Part shown: positions 53,868-63,187 of the stretch, piece after piece
How positions within the stretch are numbered: position 1 is the first letter of the stretch
How the letters are laid out: each line of letters starts with the position of its first letter
Assembly (NCBI RefSeq): GCF_049341845.1
Contig: NZ_JBMPIT010000005.1
Coordinates: forward strand, 307,014-371,013
Origin: Curtobacterium guangdongense
Lineage (GTDB): Bacteria > Actinomycetota > Actinomycetes > Actinomycetales > Microbacteriaceae
Direction: 5' to 3'
Length of the DNA stretch: 64,000 nt
Position numbers and translations under genes: made by a program
Notes under the pieces: generated by a model
Told to the model about the DNA's origin: nothing
The model's input: the letters and a program-made list of their open reading frames with translations, nothing else
The model's database searches: none

Positions 53868-54731
53868 TCAGCGCGTTGCGGTGGTCGTGCGGTCGCGTCC
53901 CGTCAGGTCCTGGTGCGTCTCCGGGGAACGGAACCCCCGGCGCGCCAGGACGTCCCGCACGGCTGCGCCCTGCGGCTCGGCGTGCTCGACGACGAGCGCG
54001 CCGCCGGGGACGAGCAGGCGCCAGGCGGTCTCGGCGAGGGCTCGGACGGCATCGAGGCCGTCCGGTCCGCCGTACAGCGCGAGCGCCGGGTCGTGGTCAC
54101 GGACCTCCGGATCCACCGGGATCGCGTCGTCGGGGACGTACGGCGGGTTCGACACGACGACCGAGACGGTCCCGTCGAGCTCCGGGAACGCGTCGGCGAG
54201 GTCGCCCTCGACGAGACGGACCGTGCCGCCGTACCGCTCGAGGTTGCGACGTGTCCACGGGAGCGCCTCGGCCGAGCGTTCGACGGCGTAGACGAGCGCG
54301 TTCGGCACCTCGGTGTCCATGGCGATCGCGATGGCGCCGCTCCCCGACCCGAGGTCCACGGCGATCGGCTCCGGGACCGCTGTCGCCCGGAGCGCGTCGA
54401 TGCCGAACTGCACGACACCCTCGGTCTCGGGCCGCGGGACGAACACCCCGGGGCCGACGGCCAGGGTCAGCGCGCGGAAGTGCGCCTCGCCGGTGATGTG
54501 CTGGAGCGGCTCACGGGTCATGCGTCGGGCGACGGCCTGACGGAAGCGTTCGACGTGCTCCCCCTCGATCGCCCCGCCGGTCATCGCACGCGCCTGGACA
54601 GCGCCGCGCGAGGTGTCGGTCGCCCACGCGAGGAGGAGTTCCGCATCCACGCGCGGTGTCGGCACACCGTGCGCGACGAGCGCAGCGGTCGCCTCGTCGA
54701 GGAGCCGATCCGCTGGATGCGCACCGTGCAT
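53868..54731 (-). CDS. prmC: Release factor glutamine methyltransferase
   Basis: Methylates the GGQ glutamine of RF1/RF2. 287 residues: an N-terminal helical domain, VFVPRPETEGVV, the SAM-binding VDLGSGSGAIAIA and the catalytic NPPYVP. It sits directly after prfA, its substrate's gene, with 32 nt between them. Confidence 0.97.
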   Translation of the reverse strand: MHGAHPADRLLDEATAALVAHGVPTPRVDAELLLAWATDTSRGAVQARAMTGGAIEGEHVERFRQAVARRMTREPLQHITGEAHFRALTLAVGPGVFVPRPETEGVVQFGIDALRATAVPEPIAVDLGSGSGAIAIAMDTEVPNALVYAVERSAEALPWTRRNLERYGGTVRLVEGDLADAFPELDGTVSVVVSNPPYVPDDAIPVDPEVRDHDPALALYGGPDGLDAVRALAETAWRLLVPGGALVVEHAEPQGAAVRDVLARRGFRSPETHQDLTGRDRTTTATR

Positions 54732-54734
54732 GTC

Positions 54735-54758
54735 GGACAGGAGCCGAGCCTCCAGTCC
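54735..54758. repeat. GGAC-GGAGGCTCGG element, short copy
   Basis: 24 nt between prfA and prmC. On the minus strand it begins GGACTGGAGGCTCGG and ends GTCC. GGACAGGAG and CTCCAGTCC also pair around CCGAGC with one mismatch. Confidence 0.6.
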
Positions 54759-54763
54759 GGGGT

Positions 54764-55843
54764 TCAGCTCTGGTCGCCGACGGCGGCCAGGCGTGCTTCT
54801 TCGTCCGCACGGATGGCGGACTCGATGACGGGCTCGAGCGCACCGTTCATCACGCGGTCCAGGTCGTACGCCTTGTACCCGGTGCGGTGGTCCGCGATGC
54901 GGTTCTCCGGGAAGTTGTACGTGCGGATGCGCTCTGACCGGTCCATGCCGCGGATCTGCGAACGACGGGCGTCCGACGCGATCGCGTCGAGCTCCTCCTG
55001 CTGCTTCGCCAGGATGCGGGCGCGCAGGACGCGCATGCCCGCCTCGCGGTTCTGCAGCTGGGACTTCTCGTTCTGCATCGCGACCGTGATGCCCGTGGGC
55101 AGGTGCGTGATGCGGACCGCGGAGTCCGTCGTGTTGACCGACTGACCGCCGGGGCCGGAGGACCGGTACACGTCGATCTTCAGGTCGTTCTGGTTGATCT
55201 CGACCTCTTCGGGCTCGTCCACCTCGGGGAAGACGAGCACGCCCGTCGTCGAGGTGTGGATGCGCCCCTGCGACTCGGTCGCCGGCACACGCTGCACGCG
55301 GTGCACACCGCCCTCGTACTTGAGGTGCGCCCAGACGCCCTGCGCGGGGTCGGACGAGTTCGACTTGATCGCGACCTGGACGTCCTTGTAGCCGCCGAGA
55401 TCGCTCTCGGTGCGCTCGAGGAGCTCGATCTTCCAGCCCTTGGACTCGGCGTAGTGCGAGTACATGCGCAGGAGGTCGGCCGCGAAGAGCGCCGATTCCT
55501 CGCCGCCCTCGCCGCCCTTGATCTCCATGATGACGTCGCGGCCGTCGTCGGGGTCACGCGGGACGAGCAGCCGACGGAGACGCTCCTGGCGCTCGGCGAG
55601 CTGCTCCTCGAGCGCGGGGACCTCTTCGGCGAACGCCGGGTCCTCGCGCGCGAGCTCCCGGGCGGCGGCGAGGTCGTCCCCCGCCGCCGTCCAGGCCTCG
55701 TACGCGGACTTGATCTGGTTCAGTTCGGCGAAGCGGCGGTTGACCTTCTTCGCCCGGGCCGGATCGGCGTGGAGCGCGGGGTCCGACAGCTGCTGCGTCA
55801 GGTCCTCGTGTTCCGCCAGCAGCCCTGCTACCGACTCGAACAC
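54764..55843 (-). CDS. prfA: Peptide chain release factor 1
   Basis: Reads UAA and UAG. 359 residues with the PxT codon-recognition motif (VPATESQGR) and the catalytic SGPGGQSVNTTDSAVR. GTG 55843 is 3 nt past the rho stop. In M. tuberculosis rpmE lies between rho and prfA; here it does not. Confidence 0.98.
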   Translation of the reverse strand: MFESVAGLLAEHEDLTQQLSDPALHADPARAKKVNRRFAELNQIKSAYEAWTAAGDDLAAARELAREDPAFAEEVPALEEQLAERQERLRRLLVPRDPDDGRDVIMEIKGGEGGEESALFAADLLRMYSHYAESKGWKIELLERTESDLGGYKDVQVAIKSNSSDPAQGVWAHLKYEGGVHRVQRVPATESQGRIHTSTTGVLVFPEVDEPEEVEINQNDLKIDVYRSSGPGGQSVNTTDSAVRITHLPTGITVAMQNEKSQLQNREAGMRVLRARILAKQQEELDAIASDARRSQIRGMDRSERIRTYNFPENRIADHRTGYKAYDLDRVMNGALEPVIESAIRADEEARLAAVGDQS

Positions 55844-55846
55844 CGG

Positions 55847-58042
55847 TTACTCCTGGTGGCCGTGGTGACCGTTGCCGGTCGCCGGGACCGACTTCTGCAC
55901 CTGGACGAGAAACTCGACGTTGGACTGCGTCTCCTTGAGGTTCCGCAGCACGATCTCGAGCGCCTGCTGCGGGTCGAGCCCGGCGAGGGCACGACGCAGC
56001 CGCCACGTGATCTTGACCTCGTCGGCGGAGAGCAGCTGCTCCTCGCGACGGGTGCCGGATGCGTTGACGTCCACGGCCGGGAAGATCCGCTTGTCCGCCA
56101 GGTGACGGTTCAGGCGGAGCTCCATGTTGCCGGTGCCCTTGAACTCCTCGAAGATCACCTCGTCCATCTTCGACCCGGTCTCGACGAGCGCCGTGGCAAG
56201 GATGGTGAGCGAGCCACCGTTCTCGATGTTGCGCGCGGCGCCGAAGAAGCGCTTCGGCGGGTACAGCGCGGACGAGTCCACGCCGCCCGACAGCACGCGA
56301 CCGGAGGCCGGCGTCGAGAGGTTGTAGGCGCGGCCGAGGCGGGTGATCGAGTCGAGGAGCACGACGACGTCGTGACCGAGCTCGACCAGGCGCTTCGCAC
56401 GCTCGATGGCGAGCTCGGCGACCGTGGTGTGGTCCTCGGCGGGACGGTCGAAGGTCGAGGCGATGACCTCGCCCTTCACCGTGCGCTGCATGTCGGTGAC
56501 CTCTTCGGGCCGCTCGTCCACGAGGACGACCATCAGGTGCGCCTCGGGGTTGTTCTTCGAGATCGCGTTCGCGATGGCCTGCAGCACGACGGTCTTGCCG
56601 GCCTTGGGCGGCGAGACGATCAGGCCGCGCTGGCCCTTCCCGATCGGGGCGACCAGGTCGATGATCCGGGTCGACAGCTTCGCCGGCTCGGTCTCGAGAC
56701 GCAGACGCTCGTTCGGGTACAGCGGGGTGAGGTCCTGGAAGTCGACGCGGTTCGCGGCGTCGTCGGCGGACTGGCCGTTGATCGTGTCGATCTTCACCAG
56801 GGCGTTGTACTTCTGGCGGCTCTGCTGCTCGTTGTCACGCGGCTGCTTGATCGCGCCGACGACCGCGTCGCCCTTGCGCAGGTGGTACTTCTTCACCTGG
56901 CCGAGGGAGACGTACACGTCGCTCGGGCCCGGGAGGTACCCGGTCGTCCGCACGAACGCGTAGTTGTCGAGCACGTCGAGGATGCCCGCGACCGGGATCA
57001 GGACGTCGTCCTCGGTGATCTCCGGCTCGAAGTCGTCGTTCTGGCCACCGCGGCCGCGCTTGCGGTCACGCTGGCGCCGGCTGCGGCCGCTCTCGGCCTC
57101 GTCGTTGTGACGCTGCTGCTCGTCGCGCTGGTTCTGGCTGCTCTGGCCCTGGTTCTGCTTCTGCTGGCCCTGCTGGTTCTGGCCCTGCTTCTGCTGCTGC
57201 TTCTGCTGGTCGCCCTGCTTCTGCTGGTCGCCCTTGTCGGCGTCCTGCTTGCCGTTCTGCTGGCGACCGTTCTGGTCGTCCTGAGCCTGCTGGCCCTGCT
57301 GGCCCTGCTGGTCGGCGGTGTCGGCGTTCTGCCCACGGCCGCGACCACGGCCACGGCTGCGACGACCGCGGCGCTGACCGCCCTCGTGCTCGCCGTTCTG
57401 GTCGTTCTGCTGGTCGTTCTGGTCGTTCTGGTTCTGCTGGTCGTTCTGGTTCGACTGGTCGTCGACCGCATCGGTCGACGGCTCGGCGTCGGCAGCGGGT
57501 GCCGCGTCGGCGCTGGTCGGAGCCTGCTCCGCGGGCTTCTGGCCACGACGGCGACGCTGGCCACCGTTCTGTCCGGCGGGCTGGCCGCCGTTCTGGCTCG
57601 CTTCGGCGGCGTCCTTCTCGGCGCGGACCTGGTCGAGCCCGGCGAGGAGGTCCTCGGTGCCGGTCTGACCGTGGTTGGTGTGCTCCGCTGCCGTGGTCGG
57701 CGCGGTGGTCACGTTGCCGCCCGAGGTGGCGCGGCGCGAGCGACGAGCACGCGAGGGCGCCTCGGTCGTGGTCGCCTCGGCGGCGGGGGCCTCGACCTCG
57801 GGCAGCGTGGGCTGCTCGGGCGCCTGGGCGGCAGCGGCGGGGGCCGCGGGGGCCGTGGTGTCGGGCGTCGTCGCCTCGGCGGGGCGCTTGTCCTCGATGG
57901 CGGCGATGAGGTCGCCCTTGCGGAGCTTCGAGAGCCCCGTGATGCCGAGGGAGGAGGCGATGCGCTGCAGCTCGGGCAGGCGCAGTGCGCGCAGGTCGCT
58001 GGGGATCTCCACCGTGTCGGCAGAGTTGTTCACGTCGGTCAA
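55847..58042 (-). CDS. rho: Transcription termination factor Rho with Q/N-rich insertion
   Basis: Hexameric RNA helicase that ends untranslated transcripts. About 731 residues from TTG 58042 (LTDVNNSADTVEIPSDLRAL), with AAGGAA 9 nt upstream. Rho_N SAP-like helices (about 15-50) are followed by a long insertion (about 55-335) that includes a Gln/Asn-rich stretch (about 195-313) and RGRGRGRG. The RNA-binding cold-shock fold, the ATPase with IVSPPKAGKT, and Q/R loops complete it. Actinobacterial Rho proteins have long basic insertions; this one is notably Gln/Asn-rich. Confidence 0.97.
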   Translation of the reverse strand: MTDVNNSADTVEIPSDLRALRLPELQRIASSLGITGLSKLRKGDLIAAIEDKRPAEATTPDTTAPAAPAAAAQAPEQPTLPEVEAPAAEATTTEAPSRARRSRRATSGGNVTTAPTTAAEHTNHGQTGTEDLLAGLDQVRAEKDAAEASQNGGQPAGQNGGQRRRRGQKPAEQAPTSADAAPAADAEPSTDAVDDQSNQNDQQNQNDQNDQQNDQNGEHEGGQRRGRRSRGRGRGRGQNADTADQQGQQGQQAQDDQNGRQQNGKQDADKGDQQKQGDQQKQQQKQGQNQQGQQKQNQGQSSQNQRDEQQRHNDEAESGRSRRQRDRKRGRGGQNDDFEPEITEDDVLIPVAGILDVLDNYAFVRTTGYLPGPSDVYVSLGQVKKYHLRKGDAVVGAIKQPRDNEQQSRQKYNALVKIDTINGQSADDAANRVDFQDLTPLYPNERLRLETEPAKLSTRIIDLVAPIGKGQRGLIVSPPKAGKTVVLQAIANAISKNNPEAHLMVVLVDERPEEVTDMQRTVKGEVIASTFDRPAEDHTTVAELAIERAKRLVELGHDVVVLLDSITRLGRAYNLSTPASGRVLSGGVDSSALYPPKRFFGAARNIENGGSLTILATALVETGSKMDEVIFEEFKGTGNMELRLNRHLADKRIFPAVDVNASGTRREEQLLSADEVKITWRLRRALAGLDPQQALEIVLRNLKETQSNVEFLVQVQKSVPATGNGHHGHQE

Positions 58043-58103
58043 GTTCCTGTGTTCCTTCCGAACCGCAGAGCGCGGAGATTTTTCACCGACTCCCGCACGG
58101 GGC

Positions 58104-58127
58104 GCACTTGCACGGGTGGGCAAGTGC
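58104..58127 (-). promoter_or_regulatory. Hairpin in rho leader
   Basis: GCACTTGC and GCAAGTGC pair perfectly over 8 bp around ACGGGTGG, about 62 nt before the rho start. Rho controls its own mRNA by attenuation in several bacteria, so leader structure may matter here. Confidence 0.45.
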
Positions 58128-58166
58128 AGTGCATCGGCCGCCGTTCAGACGACGGGCCGGGATTCG

Positions 58167-58185
58167 GTGATCTGAGGGAGATCAC
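58167..58185 (-). promoter_or_regulatory. Second hairpin in thrB-rho gap
   Basis: GTGATCT and AGATCAC pair around GAGGG, about 40 nt past the thrB stop. It may be a weak thrB terminator or part of the rho leader. Confidence 0.4.
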
Positions 58186-58224
58186 ACCTGGGGTCGGAGA
58201 TTCCCTGCTGGCTGTTGAGCCGCG

Positions 58225-59217
58225 CTAGGGGCGTTCTTCGTGGACCGCCGGGTGCGGCTCCACTGTAGCACCACCCAGATCGACGGCCAGCATGAGCGGG
58301 CGCCAGGTGGATTCGGCGTGTCGCTCCACCAGCCCGGCGGCCGTCAGACGCTGCGCGGGATCGCTCCCGAGCACCAGCAGGCTCGGCCCGGCACCGGACA
58401 CCACAGCAGCGAGGCCGTGCTGCCGGAGCAGCCGGATGAGCACGTCGGTCTCCGGCATCGCGCTCGCCCGGTACGTCTGGTGGAGCCGGTCCTCGGTCGC
58501 GGCGAGCAGGAGCTCGGGGCTCTGGATCAGCGCGGCGACGAGGAGCGCGGAGCGGGACACGTTGAACGCGGCGTCGGCGTGCGGCACGCTGGCCGGCTGC
58601 AGGGACCGCGCGAGCTTCGTCGACAGCGTCGAGGTCGGCACGAAGACCACCGGCGAGACACCGCGGTGCACCAGGAGTCGCTTGTACGCGGGGCCCTCTG
58701 CGGTCATCCACGCGATCGTGAGCCCGCCGAAGAGCGCCGGCGCGACGTTGTCCGGGTGGCCCTCCATCTCGGTCGCGAGGGTCAGCAGGGTCGACGCGTC
58801 CAGGTCGACGACGCCCTCGAGGAGTCCCCTGGCCGCCATCAGCCCGGCGACGATCGCGGCGGCGGAGGACCCCATGCCGCGGCCGTGCGGGATCGCGTTC
58901 ACCGCGTGCAGCTCGAGGCCCGGCTGCTCGACGCCCGCGTGCTCGAGTCCACGCCGGATCGCACGGACCACGAGGTTCGTGTCGTCGGTCGCGACCTCGC
59001 CCGCACCGACCCCGTCGACCGTGACGGTCGCACCGGGTTCGTGCCGGACGCGGACGTCGACCTCGTCGTACAGGGAGAGGGCCAGGCCGAGCGAGTCGAA
59101 CCCCGGTCCGAGGTTGGCGGAGGTCGCCGGCACCCGCACGCGGACCGCCCGTCCGGCCGGTACAGCGATGCGGGCGGTGACGCCCCCGTCCGGCCCGGAC
59201 GAGCGGTCGGTGCTCAC
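58225..59217 (-). CDS. thrB: Homoserine kinase
   Basis: GHMP kinase that phosphorylates homoserine for threonine synthesis. 330 residues: VRVPATSANLGPGFDSLGLAL, ATP loop PHGRGMGSSAAAIVAGL, and late SGAGPSLLVLG. GTG 59217 overlaps the thrC stop as GTGA. Confidence 0.97.
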   Translation of the reverse strand: MSTDRSSGPDGGVTARIAVPAGRAVRVRVPATSANLGPGFDSLGLALSLYDEVDVRVRHEPGATVTVDGVGAGEVATDDTNLVVRAIRRGLEHAGVEQPGLELHAVNAIPHGRGMGSSAAAIVAGLMAARGLLEGVVDLDASTLLTLATEMEGHPDNVAPALFGGLTIAWMTAEGPAYKRLLVHRGVSPVVFVPTSTLSTKLARSLQPASVPHADAAFNVSRSALLVAALIQSPELLLAATEDRLHQTYRASAMPETDVLIRLLRQHGLAAVVSGAGPSLLVLGSDPAQRLTAAGLVERHAESTWRPLMLAVDLGGATVEPHPAVHEERP

Positions 59218-60293
59218 TGCGCGCCGGCCAGTCCGAGCACGTCGGCGACCGCCGCGGTGTCGACCGGGACGCTCGTCGGCGTCACGTCGCTGCCGTCCTC
59301 GGTGCGGAGCGCCCACTGCGGGTCCTTCAGGCCGTGGCCCGTCACCGTGATGACGACCTTCGCGCCCTTCGGGATCTGCCCGGCGTCCGCGCGCTCGAGG
59401 AGTCCCGCGACACCGATGGCCGATGCCGGCTCGACGAAGACGCCGACCTCGGCCGACAGGATGCGGTGCGCGGCGAGGATGCCGGCGTCGGTGATCGCGC
59501 CGAAGTAGCCGTCCGTCTCCTCGCGCGCTTCGAGGGCGAACTTCCACGACGCGGGGTTGCCGATGCGGATCGCCGACGCGACCGTCTCGGGGTGCTCGAC
59601 GACGGCACCGTTGACGATCGGTGCCGAGCCGGCAGCCTGGAAGCCGAACATGCGCGGCATCCTGGTCGAACGACCGGCGGCGACGTCCTCGCGGTAGCCG
59701 CGGGAGTACGCCGTGTAGTTGCCGGCGTTGCCGACCGGCAGGAAGTGGAAGTCCGGCGCGTCGCCGAGGACGTCGACGACCTCGAACGCGGCGGTCTTCT
59801 GCCCCTCGATGCGGTCGTTGTTCACGGAGTTGACGAGGTGCACCGGGTAGTTCGCGGCGAGGTCGCGTGCGATGTCGAGGCAGTCGTCGAAGTTGCCCTG
59901 GACCTGCAGCAGCTGGGCGTCGTGAGCGACGGCCTGGCTGAGCTTGCCCATCGCGATCTTGCCCTCGGGCACGAGGACGGCGGCGGTGATGCCGGCGTGC
60001 GTCGCGTACGCGGCGGCCGAGGCGCTGGTGTTGCCGGTCGATGCGCAGATGACGGCCTTCGCGCCGTGCTCGACGGCCTTCGAGATCGCCATCGTCATGC
60101 CGCGGTCCTTGAACGAGCCCGTCGGGTTCATGCCCTCGAACTTCACGTAGACGTCCGCGCCGGTGCGCTCCGACAGCCGCCGCGCCGGGATGAGCGGCGT
60201 GCCGCCCTCCCCCAGCGTGATGACGGGCGTCGCCTCGGTCACGTCGAGACGGTCGGCGTACTCGCGCAGGACTCCCTGCCACTGGTGGGCCAT
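59214..60293 (-). CDS. thrC: Threonine synthase
   Basis: PLP enzyme that converts O-phosphohomoserine to threonine. 359 residues with Lys62 in NPTGSFKDRGMT as the PLP lysine, ICASTGNTSASAAAY and LPVGNAGNYTAY for the phosphate. ATG 60293, 70 nt after hom. Confidence 0.97.
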   Translation of the reverse strand: MAHQWQGVLREYADRLDVTEATPVITLGEGGTPLIPARRLSERTGADVYVKFEGMNPTGSFKDRGMTMAISKAVEHGAKAVICASTGNTSASAAAYATHAGITAAVLVPEGKIAMGKLSQAVAHDAQLLQVQGNFDDCLDIARDLAANYPVHLVNSVNNDRIEGQKTAAFEVVDVLGDAPDFHFLPVGNAGNYTAYSRGYREDVAAGRSTRMPRMFGFQAAGSAPIVNGAVVEHPETVASAIRIGNPASWKFALEAREETDGYFGAITDAGILAAHRILSAEVGVFVEPASAIGVAGLLERADAGQIPKGAKVVITVTGHGLKDPQWALRTEDGSDVTPTSVPVDTAAVADVLGLAGAQ

Positions 60294-60363
60294 CAGGGTT
60301 CTCTCTCTGTCTGGTGCTTCGGGGCTGGTGGAACGGGGGCGGTGCTGGTCGGGACGGTGCGGG

Positions 60364-61671
60364 TCAGGCGCCGACGACGCGGAGCACGCTGGCGACGTCG
60401 GTCACGGTCGCCTCGCCACGGAGGGCGGCGACGGTGTCGGCGAGGTCGGACTCGCGTGCTTCGTGCGTGCCGATCACGAGGGTGGCGGTGCCGCCCTCGC
60501 CGTGCGCGCTCGACTGCTCGACGGTCTCGACGCTGACGCCGTGCTTCGCGAGCACCCCGGCGACGGTCGACAGCACGCCGGGGGCGTCCGTCACGTGCAG
60601 GGTGATCTGGTAGCTCGTCCGGACGGTGCCGATCGGGAAGACCGGCAGCGCGGACTGGGTCGACTCGGCGACGCCGGGGCCGCCGATCACGTGCCGACGA
60701 GCAGCGGACACCAGGTCGCCGAGGACCGCGGAGGCCGTCTCGACACCACCGGCACCTGCGCCGTAGAACATCAGGTCGCCGGCGGCCTCCGCCTCGACGA
60801 AGACGGCGTTCTTCGCGCCGTGGACGCTCGCGAGCGGGTGGGTGTCCGGGACGAGCGCCGGGTACACGCGGGCGCTCACGCCCTCGCGACCGTTCTCGTC
60901 CGTCAGACGTTCGCACGTCGCGAGGATCTTCACGACGTAGCCGGCCTTGCGCGCGGCACGGACCTGCTCGATGGTGACCGAGGTGATGCCCTCGCGGTGC
61001 ACGGCGGCGAGCGGGACCGAGGTGTGGAACGCGAGCGACGCCAGGATCGCGGCCTTCTGCGCGGCGTCGTACCCCTCGATGTCGGCGGTCGGGTCGGCCT
61101 CGGCGTACCCGAGCTCCGTCGCGGTCGCGAGGGCGTCCTCGAACGTCGCGCCTTCGCGGTCCATCAGGTCGAGGATGAAGTTCGTGGTGCCGTTGACGAT
61201 GCCCATGATCCGCTCGATGCGGTCCCCTGCGAGCGAGTCGTGCAACGGACGGATGATCGGGATCGCCCCGGCGACGGCGGCTTCGTAGTAGAGCTGCGCG
61301 CCGACCTGCTCCGCCGCGGCGAAGAGCTCGGGGCCATGGGTCGCGAGGAGCGCCTTGTTGCCCGTCACGACGTCGGCACCGGACTGCAGCGCCTGCAGCA
61401 CGAGGGTGCGTGCCGGCTCGATGCCGCCGATGAGCTCGACGACGATGTCCGCGCCGAGGATCAGCGAACCGGCGTCCGTGGTGAAGAGCTCCCGCGGGAG
61501 GTCGACGTCGCGCTGGGCGTCGACGTCACGGACGGCGATGCCCACGAGTTCCAGGCCGGCGCCGGCGCGCGAGGCGAGCTCGTCGCCGTGCTCGAGGAGG
61601 AGTCGCGCGACCTGCGAGCCGACCGAGCCGGCTCCGAGCAGCGCGACGCGGACGTTGCGGTATTCGATCAT
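60364..61671 (-). CDS. hom: Homoserine dehydrogenase
   Basis: Reduces aspartate semialdehyde to homoserine. 435 residues: NAD(P) loop GAGSVG (13-18), VVTGNKALLA, GIVNGTTNFIL, LGYAEADPTADIEGYDAAQK and a C-terminal ACT domain (YQITLHVTDAPGVLSTVAGV) that normally mediates threonine feedback. I prefer ATG 61671 (MIEYRNVRVALLG) as the family start. GTG 61704, overlapping the lysA stop, is an alternative that would favour coupling. Confidence 0.97.
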   Translation of the reverse strand: MIEYRNVRVALLGAGSVGSQVARLLLEHGDELASRAGAGLELVGIAVRDVDAQRDVDLPRELFTTDAGSLILGADIVVELIGGIEPARTLVLQALQSGADVVTGNKALLATHGPELFAAAEQVGAQLYYEAAVAGAIPIIRPLHDSLAGDRIERIMGIVNGTTNFILDLMDREGATFEDALATATELGYAEADPTADIEGYDAAQKAAILASLAFHTSVPLAAVHREGITSVTIEQVRAARKAGYVVKILATCERLTDENGREGVSARVYPALVPDTHPLASVHGAKNAVFVEAEAAGDLMFYGAGAGGVETASAVLGDLVSAARRHVIGGPGVAESTQSALPVFPIGTVRTSYQITLHVTDAPGVLSTVAGVLAKHGVSVETVEQSSAHGEGGTATLVIGTHEARESDLADTVAALRGEATVTDVASVLRVVGA

Positions 61672-61700
61672 GTGGTGCGTGTCTCCGGGATCTCGGGGGC

Positions 61701-63125
61701 TCACCGCGCGGCACCGGCTGCGGCCGCGGGCGACACCCCGGTGTCGCGGGCGAGGAGGTCGTCGACCGTCTCACCACGGACGAGGATACGGGCTCGGCCG
61801 TCGGCGACCGCCACGACCGGCGGGCGACCGACGTGGTTGTAGTTGCTCGCGAGGCTCCAGCAGTAGGCACCGGTCGCCGCGACCGCCAGCAGGTCGCCGC
61901 GGTGGACGTCCCCCGGGAGGTACTCGTCGTGGACGACGATGTCCCCGCTCTCGCAGTGCTTGCCGACGACGCGGGTCAGGACCGCATCGGCGTCGGAGGT
62001 GCGGGCGAGGCGCGCGGTGTACTCGGCGCTGTACAGGGCGGGACGGGCGTTGTCGCTCATGCCGCCGTCCACCGACACGTAGGTGCGCGTCGCCTGGTCG
62101 TGCCCGTCGGACGTCTCGAGCGTCACCGGCTTGATCGTGCCGACCCGGTAGAGCGTGAGGCCCGCCGGCCCCACGATGTACCGCCCGGGCTCGACGGCGA
62201 TCGCCGGCACGGGGATGCTCCGCTCGGCGCAGGCGTCCGCCACGATCGTCGCGAGGGCGTCCGCCACGTCCTCCGGTTCGAACGCCGAGTCGGCTTCGGT
62301 GTAGTCGATGCCCCACCCGCCGCCGAGGTTGAGCTCCGGCACCGGGCCGGACTGCACGAGCGTCGCGTGCACGTCCATCAGGCGACGAGCGGCTTCGCGG
62401 AAACCGGACTCGTCGAAGATCTGCGAACCGATGTGCGAGTGCAGGCCGACGAACGCGAGGGACGGCAGGGACCGGATGGTCTCCGCGGCGGCGACCGCCT
62501 CGGTCAACGGGATGCCGAACTTCTGGTCTTCACGAGCGGTCGCGAGGTACTCGTGCGTCGAGGCGTGCACTCCGCTGTTGATCCGGATGCGGACACGCTG
62601 GACGACCCCGGCGGCCGCTGCGGCGTCGGCGACCCGCTGCACTTCTTCGTGGCTGTCGAGCACGATCGTGCCGACACCGACCTGGACCGCGCGGGCGATC
62701 TCGGCGTCCGACTTGTCGTTGCCGTGGAACCCGAGCCGACCGGGGTCGACCCCGCCGGCCAGGGCGACCGCGAGCTCTCCCCCGGTGCACACGTCGACGC
62801 GGAGATCTGCCTCGGCCATCCACGCGGCGACCTGGGTCGTGAGGAACGCCTTGCCCGCGTAGTAGACATGCGCCGTCGTGCCGATGCGACCGAACGCCTC
62901 GGCGAAGGCGTCGCGCACCCGGACCGCGCGGGACTGTACGTCACGCTCGTCGACCACGTAGAGCGGTGTGCCGTACTCGGCCACCAGGTCGTCGGCGGAC
63001 ACCCCGCCGACCGCGAGCGAGCCGTCGTCCGTCCTGGTGGCGGAGGCGGGCCAGATCCGCGCGGTCAGCGCGGAGGCGTCCGTCGGGAACCGCAGCCGCG
63101 GCGGGGCAAGTGGGTTCTCGCTCAC
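61701..63125 (-). CDS. lysA: Diaminopimelate decarboxylase
   Basis: Last step of lysine synthesis. 474 residues from GTG 63125 (VSENPLAPPRLRFP): PLP Lys92 in VYYAGKAF, LHSHIGSQI, LNLGGGWGIDY, EPGRYIVG and active-site CESGD. In many actinobacteria argS precedes lysA; here a DUF2993 gene does. Confidence 0.97.
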   Translation of the reverse strand: MSENPLAPPRLRFPTDASALTARIWPASATRTDDGSLAVGGVSADDLVAEYGTPLYVVDERDVQSRAVRVRDAFAEAFGRIGTTAHVYYAGKAFLTTQVAAWMAEADLRVDVCTGGELAVALAGGVDPGRLGFHGNDKSDAEIARAVQVGVGTIVLDSHEEVQRVADAAAAAGVVQRVRIRINSGVHASTHEYLATAREDQKFGIPLTEAVAAAETIRSLPSLAFVGLHSHIGSQIFDESGFREAARRLMDVHATLVQSGPVPELNLGGGWGIDYTEADSAFEPEDVADALATIVADACAERSIPVPAIAVEPGRYIVGPAGLTLYRVGTIKPVTLETSDGHDQATRTYVSVDGGMSDNARPALYSAEYTARLARTSDADAVLTRVVGKHCESGDIVVHDEYLPGDVHRGDLLAVAATGAYCWSLASNYNHVGRPPVVAVADGRARILVRGETVDDLLARDTGVSPAAAAGAAR

Positions 63126-63143
63126 GGGACCCGATCCTACCGA

Positions 63144-63163
63144 GCCGGGACGAGCCTCCCGGC
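63144..63163 (-). terminator. Hairpin between the DUF2993 gene and lysA
   Basis: GCCGGGA and TCCCGGC pair around CGAGCC, about 25 nt past the DUF2993 stop. The loop and right arm carry GAGCCTCC, the core of the dispersed element. Confidence 0.55.
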
Positions 63164-63187
63164 CTGCGTTACGTCCCTGTGGACGAG

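Noticed and set aside
57100..57470. Repetitive CTGCTGGTC/TTCTGCTGG tract that might be a satellite or CRISPR-like array
   Set aside because: It is the reverse complement of the Gln/Asn codons of rho; units are irregular and there are no spacers.
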